This document shows, in pieces, positions 6,736 through 12,699 of a stretch of 12,699 nucleotides of DNA (the stretch's first letter is position 1; each line of letters starts with the position of its first letter). A program made the position numbers and the translations under genes. Where the stretch lies: the NCBI GenBank assembly GCA_040507895.1, contig JBEVNX010000004.1, positions 1 to 12,699 of the forward strand. The letters run 5' to 3'. The DNA is from JBEVNX01 sp040507895. GTDB taxonomy: Bacteria > Desulfobacterota > Binatia > JACPRU01. The notes under the pieces are model-generated. The model saw only the letters and a list, made by a program, of their open reading frames with translations, made no database searches and had not been told where the DNA came from.

Positions 6736-7782
6736 CTACGCGACGAGCGTCACACCCAGCTTTTTGAGCACGACCTCGATCTGGCTCGCGTAGGTGAGAT
6801 CGTTTCCGTGCGTGTCCGGACCTCCCGAGAAGAGCAGCCCCCGCGCGAAGCCCTGAGCGTCGACGATCAAGGAGCCGGAATCGCCTCCGGCGCTGAATCT
6901 CTTTCGCGGAGAAGGTCCCTCGATTTCGAACTGGTCACTGAAAAGCGCCGTCCGCTCCTTCGAGCCGTCGCCCATGTCGACGCGCAGGCGGTCCACCTCG
7001 ACCTGGGTGATCCGGCCTCGCGTGATGCCCGTGGTGCGGCCGGCTTTGAAGACCGGGAGATGCAAGTCATCGACCGTGACCGGCTTCGTGCCCTTCACGT
7101 GCTTTCGAATCGCTCGAGTCCGACCGTCTACGCGCCCAATGCCTTTGAAGATCTCCGCAATCGCGCAGTCGACCACGTTGGAGCGCGAAAAAGAGATCGG
7201 GACGAAACGATCGAGAACGCCCACGACGTCCTCTTGACGCAACTTGCGATTGCGGACGTGCCTCTCATCATAGGGTCCCGGTTGCAGGATGGGATCGCCG
7301 GGCTGGCCTCGGTTCACGTCCGCGAGCACGTGGTTGTTACTGAGGATGTAGACACCGTCGTCGTCCCTGACGAAGAACCCGAGCGTCCCCGCCGTGATCC
7401 TGAAATGACCGATGGAAATTCCGGCTTCCAGCGGCCGGCGGTGCTTGGTGAACCATTCAGGGGAAGGCCCCCCGCGCTTCGCGACGTGAGGAATGATCCT
7501 CAAGTCGCACTCGCCCTTGGCGGCGCGGGTGAGCTCTTGCGCCATCGCGACCGCCTTCGCTCGTTCGGCCACGTGGATGCGTATGCCGAGGCGGAAGTCG
7601 CCGCTGGACCTTCCGGGCGCGACGCCGAGGGAGATGAGGTTGTGCTGAGGCGAGCGCGTGTGCGCTTCGTCGAACGCTGCCGTCATCGCTCGCGGCGCTG
7701 CAAACGCCGCCGCGTAGGCCTGGGGCAGCTTGGGCTTCTGCTTGAGCTCTTCCTTCAGATCCCTGACCGATGCGAGCTTCAT
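6736..7782 (-). CDS. NAL1-like trypsin-fold serine protease
   Basis: A 348-residue chymotrypsin-fold (PA clan) protease with an intact triad: His151 in ILSNNHVLA, Asp205 in NVVDCAIAE and Ser302 in SAGGDSGSLIVD. GRTTGITRGRI (248-258) is typical of the bacterial NAL1-like branch. Residues 1-46 form a basic helical leader without a signal peptide. Residues 47-103 (NLISLGVAPG ... FRLGIRIHV ... CDLRIIPHV) resemble the N-terminal 'GVGxG-K-x-V' module common before these protease domains, perhaps a prodomain. FFVRDDDGVYILSNNH begins the catalytic barrel. The lack of an export signal suggests cytoplasmic action; the substrate is unknown. AAGGAGAG precedes ATG 7782, supporting the start. It is first in a probable two-gene unit with the SGNH hydrolase and divergent from a gene encoding a module like its own N-terminus, with only 47 bases between the starts. 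GC is lower than in the flanks. Confidence 0.85.
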   Translation of the reverse strand: MKLASVRDLKEELKQKPKLPQAYAAAFAAPRAMTAAFDEAHTRSPQHNLISLGVAPGRSSGDFRLGIRIHVAERAKAVAMAQELTRAAKGECDLRIIPHVAKRGGPSPEWFTKHRRPLEAGISIGHFRITAGTLGFFVRDDDGVYILSNNHVLADVNRGQPGDPILQPGPYDERHVRNRKLRQEDVVGVLDRFVPISFSRSNVVDCAIAEIFKGIGRVDGRTRAIRKHVKGTKPVTVDDLHLPVFKAGRTTGITRGRITQVEVDRLRVDMGDGSKERTALFSDQFEIEGPSPRKRFSAGGDSGSLIVDAQGFARGLLFSGGPDTHGNDLTYASQIEVVLKKLGVTLVA

Positions 7783-7829
7783 CGTGCTCTCCTTGTCTCG
7801 CGTTCTAGACGGATTCGGTGGTGGCGGTT

Positions 7830-8066
7830 ATGCTCGGGGATGTGACGCGCGCAGACCGAATTCGCTCCGCGAGGCGCGCTCTGAGCCTCAAGCTGGCGCG
7901 CAGGCCCTGGTTGATCTCCTCGGGGATCGAAAAGGACGGAGACCAGCTGAGGCTCGTCGTCTCTGTAGCAGCCGGCAAGAAGTCGGACGCGGAGGAAGTC
8001 GTGTCGCGCCTCGGCCTCGGAGTTCCGTTTCGGGTCCGCGAAGTGGCTCCCGTACAGCTGCGGTAG
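7830..8066 (+). CDS. Small protein resembling the protease N-terminal domain
   Basis: A 78-residue basic, soluble protein. Residues 28-78 (LISSGIEKDG-QLRLVVSV ... VVSRLGLGVPFRVREVAPV) follow the same pattern as residues 49-100 of the adjacent protease (LISLGVAPG ... FRLGIRIHV ... LTRAAKGECDLRIIPHV): strand-turn-strand, a short helix, then a strand ending in a V-x-P-V-like turn. This is the module that precedes NAL1-like trypsin-fold domains. As a free-standing copy it could inhibit or chaperone the protease, as propeptide-like proteins do in other protease families; this is inference. ATG 7830 is chosen; GTG at 7818, 7821 or 7842 are also possible, and no start has a strong Shine-Dalgarno. 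It is divergent from the protease gene and shares its short upstream region. The alignment was made by eye and is weak in identity but consistent in layout. Confidence 0.6.
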   Translation: MLGDVTRADRIRSARRALSLKLARRPWLISSGIEKDGDQLRLVVSVAAGKKSDAEEVVSRLGLGVPFRVREVAPVQLR

Positions 8067-8093
8067 CGCCCGCTCCGGCTCCATCTTATTTAC

Positions 8094-8554
8094 TCACGCT
8101 CTCGGCCAGCCGGCGTGCACGTGAGTGTCGTGTCGGGATCACCGGGACCGCGAACTTCGGTGGCGCCGAGGTCGCCGAGGAGCGTGCGCAGCGCTTCGAG
8201 GGAGGGATGAGCCGCGCTGACCGCTCGCCCGTCGATGCGATTGATGTCGAATGCTAGACCCGCATAGTGGCGCGACCTCGGCGAATGGCTGCCACCGGCG
8301 ATCTCGCTCACCGCGATCGCGAAGCGCCCCGAGACGGCGAGCACGCCCGCAAGCATCTCGATCGACAGCTCGACGTCTCCACCAGGGGCGCTCCCGTAGC
8401 GGCTTCGCGCGGCGGGGCAACCTTCGGCCGTATCGGCCACGTTTTGCTTCGCATTCGCGCCATCCACGTGCCGGCTGGCGTGAACAGCGCCAAGCGTGAT
8501 TCGCGCGCAAGCGAGGATCCGCTGCGCGAACCGCGCTCGCGCCTCCCCGTCGCC
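8094..8554 (-). pseudogene. M15-like zinc peptidase, frameshifted
   Basis: The open frame ends at TAA 8090. It reads FAQRILACARITLGAVHAS, DGANAKQNVADTAEG, APGGDVELSIEMLAG and FAIAVSEIAGGSHSPRSRHYAGLAFDINRI, then LGATEVRGPGDP. SRHYAGLAFD carries the first His and Asp zinc ligands of peptidase M15-type D-Ala-D-Ala carboxypeptidase-like proteins, which cleave cell-wall peptides. The frame then loses sense (DTTLTCTPAG). With one base added at about 8133-8134, the other frame reads GHDTHVHAGWPRA and stops at TGA 8094-8096, restoring the expected H-x-H motif. No convincing start codon lies in frame at the 5' end; upstream residues are Arg/Ser-rich noise, so the N-terminus is also lost or shifted. 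A sequencing error could explain the 3' lesion alone, but not the missing start. It converges closely on the small gene ending at 8066. Confidence 0.65.
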
Positions 8555-8883
8555 GGCAACGCGACGAAGTCCCCGTGAGCTTCGGCGCCGTCGTTTCGAG
8601 CGCGCCGAAGGTCTCTTCCTCGATCGAGATTTCCCCGAGCCCGCAGCGGTTCGCCCGCGCTTGCGGTCGCTCCCCATACCAGCCGCCCTTGCCCGATCGC
8701 GCCCCAGTGGCGCGGAGTCACTTCTACTCCAAGGGCGAAGCGTCGTGCCAGAGCGGGCGCTTGGCTCCGATGCGCACCAAGCGCTTCCCAAGGCTCGCCC
8801 GATTCTCTAGAACCGAGGCCAAGGGCACGCTGCGCTCGTTCCGGCATCTCGAGCGCGTGGCTCCGACAAACCAGGAGTGGGCG
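8555..8883. other. 329-base stretch with no assignable gene
   Basis: No gene can be assigned here. On the minus strand about 8570-8717 reads in one frame as GKGGWYGERPQARANRCG and then LGEISIEEETFGALETTAPK, with mostly G/C third positions and no start codon; an in-frame TGA lies at 8718-8720. It may be a frame-shifted upstream part of the broken M15-like gene. The plus strand is also open from GTG 8575 into the next gene, but its residues are low-complexity Ser/Arg/Pro and do not match the oxidoreductase family. No repeat or promoter stands out. Confidence 0.35.
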
Positions 8884-9273
8884 ATGCTGCGCATCGACGG
8901 AGACGTGCACCGGCCGAGTGACCTCGGCTTCGAGGATCTCGCCGCGCTTCCCGGCCAGATCGCCGACGTCGCGGCGCTGGTTCCGGGACGCCGGGGCGGC
9001 GCCGCGCCGTTTCGCGCGCTGCTCGACGCCGCGGGGGTCTCGGAGCGCGCGAGCTACGTGACGCTCGAATCCGCCGACGGTAAGTTCTCGCAGCAGGCGC
9101 CGCTCGCTGCTCTGAAGTCGGCCTTGCTCGTCTACCGTCTCGGCGACGAGCCGCTTCCCGCCGACCTCGGCGGCCCCGTGAGGTTCCTGATCCCGGGCGT
9201 CGAGGACTGCAGCGTACCGGGCGTCGACCGCTGCACCAACGTCAAGGCGCTCGCTCGCGTGCACGTCGAGTGA
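8884..9273 (+). CDS. Short molybdopterin-oxidoreductase-like domain protein
   Basis: A 129-residue protein with the layout of the sulfite-oxidase-type molybdopterin-binding domain: LRIDGDVHRPSDLGFEDLAALP (2-23), then FRALLDAAGV (43-52, equivalent to 'LrdLLexaGv'), ASYVTLESADGKFSQQAPL (56-74), ALLVYRLGDEPLPADLGGPVRFLIPG (80-105) and a closing NVKALARVHV. The domain is shorter than in catalytic members, and the usual Cys that coordinates molybdenum is absent before the FRALLD helix, so it probably does not carry an active Mo centre. Two Cys near the end (DCSVPGVDRC) are present instead. ATG 8884 is chosen because AGGAG lies 6-10 bases upstream and family similarity begins there, although the frame is open to 8575. 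The stop overlaps the next gene by 4 bases (GTGA), so they are translationally coupled. Confidence 0.7.
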   Translation: MLRIDGDVHRPSDLGFEDLAALPGQIADVAALVPGRRGGAAPFRALLDAAGVSERASYVTLESADGKFSQQAPLAALKSALLVYRLGDEPLPADLGGPVRFLIPGVEDCSVPGVDRCTNVKALARVHVE

Positions 9274-10034
9274 AGCCGGGAGCGCCGATCCTCGAGTTCG
9301 ATCCGGCGTCGAGCGCGGTGATCGAGCCCTCGCTCTATCACCGCAAGATCGACGTCGCCGAGCACTGCGTGGTCACGTTCTTCCAGGACGTGATCGATCG
9401 ACTCGCGGCGGAAGGCCGCCTGCGGGTCGTGAAGGAGATTCCGACCGAGATCGGCAAGCACCCCCTCTACGAGCTCGAGGTCGACTCGCGCCGCTTGGCG
9501 CTCATCCACCCCGGCGTGGGAGCCTCGCTGGCCGCCGGCCTGCTCGAGATCGTGATCGCCCGCGGCTGCCGCAAGTTCGTGGTGTGCGGCGGCGCGGGAG
9601 TCCTCGATTCCTCGATCGCGGCCGGCCGGACGATCGTCGTCGCCCGCGCGCTGCGCGACGAGGGCACCTCCTATCACTACCTGCCGCCGAGCCGGCTGGT
9701 GGAAGCGTCGCCGGCGGCGGTGGCCGCCCTCGAGGCGGCGCTCACCGAGCGCGGGCTTCCGCACGCCGTCGGCCAGAGCTGGACGACCGACGCGATCTTC
9801 CGCGAAACGCGCGAGAAAGTCCGCCGGCGGCGCGAGGAAGGATGCGTCGTCGTCGAGATGGAGGCGGCGGCGCTCTTCGCCGTCGCGCGGTTCCGCGGCG
9901 TCACGATCGGCCAGGCCGTGTACGCCGGCGACGACGTCGGTGGCGAGGAGCACCATCACCGCGACTGGATGCGGCTAGCGGAGGCGCGCGAACGGCTCTT
10001 CTGGGCCGCGGCCGACGCCTGCCTCCGCCTCTGA
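9270..10034 (+). CDS. Nucleoside phosphorylase family protein
   Basis: A 254-residue protein of the PNP/UDP fold. ALIHPGVGASLAAGLLEIVIARGCRKFVVCGGAGVLDSSIAAGRTIVV (77-124) contains the conserved 'G-x-G-x-x' strand and the GGAGVL/IxxGxxVV signature, followed by ALRDEGTSYHYLPP (127-140). WTTDAIFRET (171-180) and VVVEMEAAALFAVARFRGV (193-211) are the ribose/base-site blocks, and AGDD (219-222) supplies the acidic residue near the base. Such enzymes split a nucleoside with phosphate into base and ribose-1-phosphate; it most resembles uridine-phosphorylase-like members, but the substrate is not certain. The GTG start at 9270 overlaps the stop of the upstream gene (GTGA) and lacks its own Shine-Dalgarno, so translation is probably coupled. 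It converges on tag with a 17-base gap. Confidence 0.82.
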   Translation: MKPGAPILEFDPASSAVIEPSLYHRKIDVAEHCVVTFFQDVIDRLAAEGRLRVVKEIPTEIGKHPLYELEVDSRRLALIHPGVGASLAAGLLEIVIARGCRKFVVCGGAGVLDSSIAAGRTIVVARALRDEGTSYHYLPPSRLVEASPAAVAALEAALTERGLPHAVGQSWTTDAIFRETREKVRRRREEGCVVVEMEAAALFAVARFRGVTIGQAVYAGDDVGGEEHHHRDWMRLAEARERLFWAAADACLRL

Positions 10035-10051
10035 GCTCTGCCCGGCGTCGC

Positions 10052-10630
10052 TCAGCGAAGCCGACTCACCTGGGGATGCCTGAAGCACGACACGAGGTGG
10101 TCGTTGACCATCCCCGTCGCCTGCATGAAAGCGTAGCAGATCGTCGAGCCGACGAAGCGGAAGCCGCGCTCGCGGAGGTCGGCGCTCATCGAGTCGGACT
10201 CCGGCGAGCGCGCCGGCACCTCCTTCAGGGTCTTGCGGCGGTTTCGCATCGGCTTGCCGCCGACGAACCGCCACACGTAGGCGTCGAAGCTGCCGAACTC
10301 CCGCTGCACGGCGAGGAAGGCCTTGGCGTTGGCGACCGCCGCCTCGATCTTCAGGCGGTTGCGGATGATGCCTTCGTCGGCGAGCAATCGCTTGACCTGG
10401 CGAGCGTCGTAGCGCGCCACCTTGCGCGGATCGAAGCCGTCGAACGCCTTGCGGAAGGCCTGGCGCTTCTTGAGGATCGTCAGCCACGAGAGTCCGGCTT
10501 GCGCGCCCTCGAGCAAGAGGAGCTCGAACAAGCCGCGGTCGTCGTGCAGCGGCGCTCCCCATTCCTTGTCGTGGTAGGGGATGTAGAGCGGGTGAGACTC
10601 GCCCCAGGAGCAGCGCTGTGGCGGCTTCAC
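10052..10630 (-). CDS. tag: DNA-3-methyladenine glycosylase I
   Basis: A 192-residue enzyme, close to the 187 residues of E. coli Tag, which excises 3-methyladenine from alkylated DNA in base-excision repair. RCSWG (Cys7), YIPYHDKEWGAPLHDDRGLFELL (His20) and DHLVSCF (His178, Cys182) supply the zinc ligands of the Tag family. LEGAQAGLSWLTILKKRQAFR (40-60) is the most conserved block and includes the base-pocket Glu and Trp. FRFVGSTICYAFMQATGMVNDH is the closing family signature. The start is GTG 10630; it overlaps the TGA of the upstream membrane protein (GTGA), implying coupled translation. A longer upstream frame is only a shadow of the membrane-protein gene. Nothing is missing, so it should be active. 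Confidence 0.95.
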   Translation of the reverse strand: MKPPQRCSWGESHPLYIPYHDKEWGAPLHDDRGLFELLLLEGAQAGLSWLTILKKRQAFRKAFDGFDPRKVARYDARQVKRLLADEGIIRNRLKIEAAVANAKAFLAVQREFGSFDAYVWRFVGGKPMRNRRKTLKEVPARSPESDSMSADLRERGFRFVGSTICYAFMQATGMVNDHLVSCFRHPQVSRLR

Positions 10631-11061
10631 GCGCGGGCCTCCGCGAATCGGCGGTTCCTCCAGAACCAGGCGAGCAGGAACGGGCCGAACGTGAAGCAAA
10701 AAAGGTTGATGATCATCTCGCCGGCCATCGGGGGGCTCCACGTGGCATACATGCCGTTCTGCAGGTTGTAGAGCACGTCCATGCAGCCGAGATATACCGT
10801 CGCGCTGCCGGCGGCGATGCCGAAGAGCACCGCCCATTCGCGCCGCCGCCGCAGCCCCTCCGCCGCCACGACGCAGGCGGCGGCGAGCCAGAGATCGGCC
10901 GCCGGGAACGCCCGCTCGAAAGCGAGGTAGCATTCGGCCTCGCTCGACTGAACGTCGCCGCTGGTGAAAAACGTCACCCAGTAGAGGACGGTCACGACCG
11001 CGCTCGTCCACAGGAGGCCCATCACGACGCGCCGTCCGGGAGGAGACCCCACTTGCGGCAT
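10627..11061 (-). CDS. Four-helix membrane protein of unknown function
   Basis: A 144-residue integral membrane protein with hydrophobic segments at about 14-33 (MGLLWTSAVVTVLYWVTFFT), 55-69 (ADLWLAAACVVAAEG), 76-93 (WAVLFGIAAGSATVYLGC) and 114-135 (GEMIINLFCFTFGPFLLAWFW). A basic RRRR (71-74) between helices 2 and 3 and the basic tail WRNRRF mark the cytoplasmic side. Distinctive strings are ECYLAFERAFPAADLW (43-58) and LGCMDVLYNLQNGMY (91-105); they look like a conserved uncharacterised family, with no catalytic motif. ATG 11061 is chosen because conserved-looking sequence starts there; a frame extending to 11271 adds only Arg-rich residues. The Shine-Dalgarno is weak (AGGG). Its stop overlaps the tag start by 4 bases, so the two form one unit. 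Confidence 0.75.
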   Translation of the reverse strand: MPQVGSPPGRRVVMGLLWTSAVVTVLYWVTFFTSGDVQSSEAECYLAFERAFPAADLWLAAACVVAAEGLRRRREWAVLFGIAAGSATVYLGCMDVLYNLQNGMYATWSPPMAGEMIINLFCFTFGPFLLAWFWRNRRFAEARA

Positions 11062-11095
11062 CCGAGCCCTATAGCTCAGCCGGCGGCGCGACGCA

Positions 11096-11122
11096 GCGCC
11101 CCCACCCGGAGCGTGGGCGCGC
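11096..11122. repeat. GC-rich hairpin between divergent genes
   Basis: GCGCCCCCAC (11096-11105) and GTGGGCGCGC (11113-11122) pair at 9 of 10 positions around a 7-base loop. It lies 35 bases before the membrane-protein start and 76 before the TesB relic, where a 5' leader of the minus-strand unit would be. No function can be assigned. Confidence 0.4.
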
Positions 11123-11197
11123 ACGATTCGGCCGCACATCCTCTCGCGGGTCGGCCGCCGTCGCGAGCCTGCGGGGCGCGTGCTATCACGCCGGGAG

Positions 11198-11446
11198 ATG
11201 GCGAAGCGATCGCAGCGAGCCCTCGATCTGCTGATCTCGATCCTCGATCTCGAGAAGATCGAGGTCAACACGTTTCGCGGCCGCAGCCCCGAGGACGAGC
11301 GCCAGCGCGTGTTCGGCGGCCAGGTCGCAGGCCAGGCGCTGGTCGCCGCCGGCCGGACGCTCGAAGGCCGGGTCGTCCATTCGCTGCTCGTGGTATCGGT
11401 GGCGCAGGAGGGGTTGATCCGCCCCGTCGGCCAGCCGACGGCCTAG
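11198..11446 (+). pseudogene. tesB: Acyl-CoA thioesterase II (TesB) with internal deletion
   Basis: An 82-residue frame that joins the two ends of a TesB enzyme (about 286 residues in E. coli). Residues 1-63 (LLISILDLEKIEVNTFRG, RQRVFGGQVAGQALVAAG, EGRVVHSL) match the N-terminal hot-dog start, where VHS is normally followed by a HxYFLRPGD block. Residues 64-75 (LVVSVAQEGLIR) match instead the extreme C-terminus of TesB (E. coli LVASTVQEGVMR). Roughly 200 residues are missing at a junction near 11381-11390, in frame. The retained Gln70 is equivalent to catalytic Gln278 of E. coli TesB, but the regions of the catalytic Asp and Thr are gone, so hydrolysis of acyl-CoA is not expected. ATG 11198 has GGGAG close upstream. 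It could be an assembly error or a real deletion; it is not a functional thioesterase as written. Confidence 0.8.
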
Positions 11447-11541
11447 CGCCAGGACGAAATTTCCGCGAGGTACCTGCTCCTCCACCCGCCGGGACTTCGC
11501 CCCCGCCTTCGCGGCGCGCGAATATCAGCGCCTAGAAAGGC

Positions 11542-12450
11542 TCACTCGGCGACGTAGCGCCCGGGATCGATCTCGCGCACCCGATCCTGGCCGATCAAGC
11601 GCTCGAGATGTTGGCTCATGCTCCGGCGCTCGACGGCATCCGCGTAGGGCACGGCGTCGCCCGGCCGGTACACGAAGCGATGCGCGACGATCTCGTCGAG
11701 CGTGTGCGGGGTGGCGAGGTACTTGACGAGCCGCCGCTCGCGCTCGCCGATCACCGCCGTGAAGCGATCGAAGCGCGCTCGAAACGCCTCGCGCCCCTCG
11801 ATGACACCGATGTGGTGAAACGTCGCATAGTGACGCGCCTCGATCCCGCGTACCTCGGCCAGTGTGCGCTCGAAGTCGAAGAGCGAGGACCAGGCGTCGC
11901 CGTAGTAAGGGCCGAAGCTCGTCAGGTCGATGTCGCCGAGGTAGAGCACCTGGTCAGGCTCGATCGCGAAGCAGCAGTGCCCGCGCGTGTGCCCGGGCGC
12001 GTGCACCACGCGCACGGTCACGCCGCCGAGGTCGAAAACGTCGCCGTCGTCGAACGAGATCGCATCCGGGCGAGCCGCATAGTGGAACTTCTCGACCAGC
12101 GCACCGCGGTAGTAGTCCGCGGCCGGACCGTCGTAGCCGTAGATCTCCAGCATGCCGTCCAGCGACTCGAGGCCGATGCGATCGAGGGCATGCACATGCC
12201 AGGGCACGCCCGGGAAGAGGTGGTTGCCGGCGATGTGGTCCTCGTGGCAGTGGCTGTTGATCAGCCGATCGATTCGCGGCAGCAAATCGCGGCCGACGAG
12301 CGACAGCGACGGATCGATGAGCAGCGATTCCTCGGTTCCTTCGACGAGCAGCGAATTGCCGTGGGGGTACTTGCCATCGCGTACGCCGCCGAGCAGCATG
12401 ACGTTCGGGCTGATCGGGCGGTCGCCGCTCACTTTCGCGCCGTCGCTCAT
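11542..12450 (-). CDS. MBL-fold metallo-hydrolase
   Basis: A 302-residue metallo-beta-lactamase-fold enzyme. The metal site is complete: SHCHEDHIAGN (66-76; His67, His69, Asp71, His72), HAPGHTRGH (150-158; His154), GDIDL (172-176; Asp173) and ATFHHIGVIEG (209-219). GNSLLVEG and LLIDPS (31-48) are the usual first strands. Residues about 240-302 (VKYLATPHTLDEIVAHRF ... SMSQHLERLIGQDRVREI) form a C-terminal winged-helix-like tail found in soluble glyoxalase II/LACTB2-like members. It probably hydrolyses a thioester, lactone or phosphoester in the cytoplasm; the substrate is not shown. An AAGGA lies 9-13 bases upstream of ATG 12450. It is divergent from the methyltransferase gene with 44 bases between the starts, so the two may share regulation. 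Confidence 0.88.
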   Translation of the reverse strand: MSDGAKVSGDRPISPNVMLLGGVRDGKYPHGNSLLVEGTEESLLIDPSLSLVGRDLLPRIDRLINSHCHEDHIAGNHLFPGVPWHVHALDRIGLESLDGMLEIYGYDGPAADYYRGALVEKFHYAARPDAISFDDGDVFDLGGVTVRVVHAPGHTRGHCCFAIEPDQVLYLGDIDLTSFGPYYGDAWSSLFDFERTLAEVRGIEARHYATFHHIGVIEGREAFRARFDRFTAVIGERERRLVKYLATPHTLDEIVAHRFVYRPGDAVPYADAVERRSMSQHLERLIGQDRVREIDPGRYVAE

Positions 12451-12494
12451 CGCTCTTCGTCCTTAGAGGAATCGGCGCCCGAGAGAAAGGAACA

Positions 12495-12699
12495 ATGGCT
12501 GAAATGGAAGTAACGATCCCGACCCTCTTCGCCACGCTCTCTGCCTATCAACGCAGCGGCGCCTTCAAGGCCGCCATCGACCTCGACCTCTTTACGGCGA
12601 TCGGCGAAGGCAACGACTCGAGCGCCGCGCTTGCCTCGCGCTGCCGTGCAGCCGAGCGGGGCATCCGCGTTCTCTGCGACACGCTCGCAACGATGGGCT
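12495..12699 (+). CDS. O-methyltransferase-like protein (3' partial)
   Basis: Only the first 68 residues are in the window. MAEMEVTIPTLFATLSAYQRSGAF, AAIDLDLFTAIGEGNDSSAALA and RCRAAERGIRVLCDTLATMG match the N-terminal winged-helix dimerisation domain of SAM-dependent O-methyltransferases (AcSMT/hydroxyneurosporene-type), where 'AxxLgLFdaL' and 'RxLRxLxxxG' are typical. The SAM-binding Rossmann domain would follow beyond the right edge. AAAGGAA lies 5 bases before ATG 12495, supporting the start. The small-molecule substrate cannot be told. It is divergent from the MBL hydrolase gene. Confidence 0.75.
   Translation, partial: MAEMEVTIPTLFATLSAYQRSGAFKAAIDLDLFTAIGEGNDSSAALASRCRAAERGIRVLCDTLATMG

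Noticed and set aside
6706..7845. Plus-strand open frame (379 codons) opposite the protease
   Set aside because: The minus strand holds an intact catalytic triad and conserved motifs; the plus frame has none.
8575..8883. N-terminal extension of the molybdopterin-like protein from GTG 8575
   Set aside because: The extra 103 residues are Ser/Arg/Pro low complexity, family similarity starts at MLRIDG, and AGGAG lies before ATG 8884.
10631..11011. N-terminal extension of Tag
   Set aside because: The extension overlaps the membrane protein in another frame, is Arg/Gly-rich, and the Tag family begins at the RCxW block just after GTG 10630.
11061..11140. tRNA-like start (CCTATAGCTCAG) near 11066-11078
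   Set aside because: No matching acceptor 3' strand, D-stem partner or GTTCGA T-loop follows; the resemblance is limited to a few bases.
11608..12513. Plus-strand open frame (301 codons) opposite the MBL hydrolase
   Set aside because: The minus strand carries the complete HxHxDH metal site, so the plus frame is a mirror.

Overview
The window is GC-rich Gram-negative chromosomal DNA. Type IV pilus minor pilins, a TesB remnant and AlkA/Tag-style repair point to Proteobacteria or a neighbouring GC-rich phylum such as Myxococcota or Binatota. The lineage call is an inference from gene content and base composition; nothing in the window fixes a genus. There are no rRNA or tRNA genes, CRISPR arrays, transposases or integrases.

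Layout. (1) 3-2877, plus strand: the end of a minor-pilin operon, with a PilW-like pilin entering from the left and a 689-residue PilX-like pilin whose ribosome binding site overlaps the upstream stop codon. A long imperfect inverted repeat (2904-2971) follows. (2) 3055-3801 plus: a two-half VOC/glyoxalase-like protein, convergent with a secreted TPR protein (3824-5464 minus) carrying several His-rich motifs. (3) 5695-8066: a cassette with visibly lower GC. It holds a cytoplasmic-looking SGNH hydrolase and an upstream NAL1-like trypsin-fold protease (both minus), with a small divergent gene (7830-8066 plus) that resembles the protease's own N-terminal domain. A 91-base coding relic sits between the two enzymes. 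(4) 8094-8554 minus: a broken zinc-peptidase (M15-like) gene in which one missing base removes the last metal-binding motif. About 330 bases with no assignable gene follow. (5) 8884-10034 plus: a molybdopterin-oxidoreductase-like domain protein overlapping a nucleoside-phosphorylase-like enzyme by 4 bases. (6) 10052-11061 minus: a four-helix membrane protein overlapping 3-methyladenine DNA glycosylase I (tag) by 4 bases. (7) 11198-11446 plus: an acyl-CoA thioesterase II gene that has lost its middle by an in-frame deletion. (8) 11542-12450 minus: an MBL-fold hydrolase, divergent from the start of an O-methyltransferase-like gene that runs off the right edge.

Most genes are ordinary accessory or housekeeping functions in small units. 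The part most likely to be undescribed is the 5.7-8.1 kb cassette: an intracellular trypsin-like protease with an N-terminal 'GxG'-type prodomain, a separate copy of that prodomain read in the opposite direction, and a co-directional SGNH hydrolase. It could be a protease/inhibitor module, but that is inference. The two gene relics (TesB with a clean internal deletion, and the frameshifted M15 peptidase) are the best-supported oddities.
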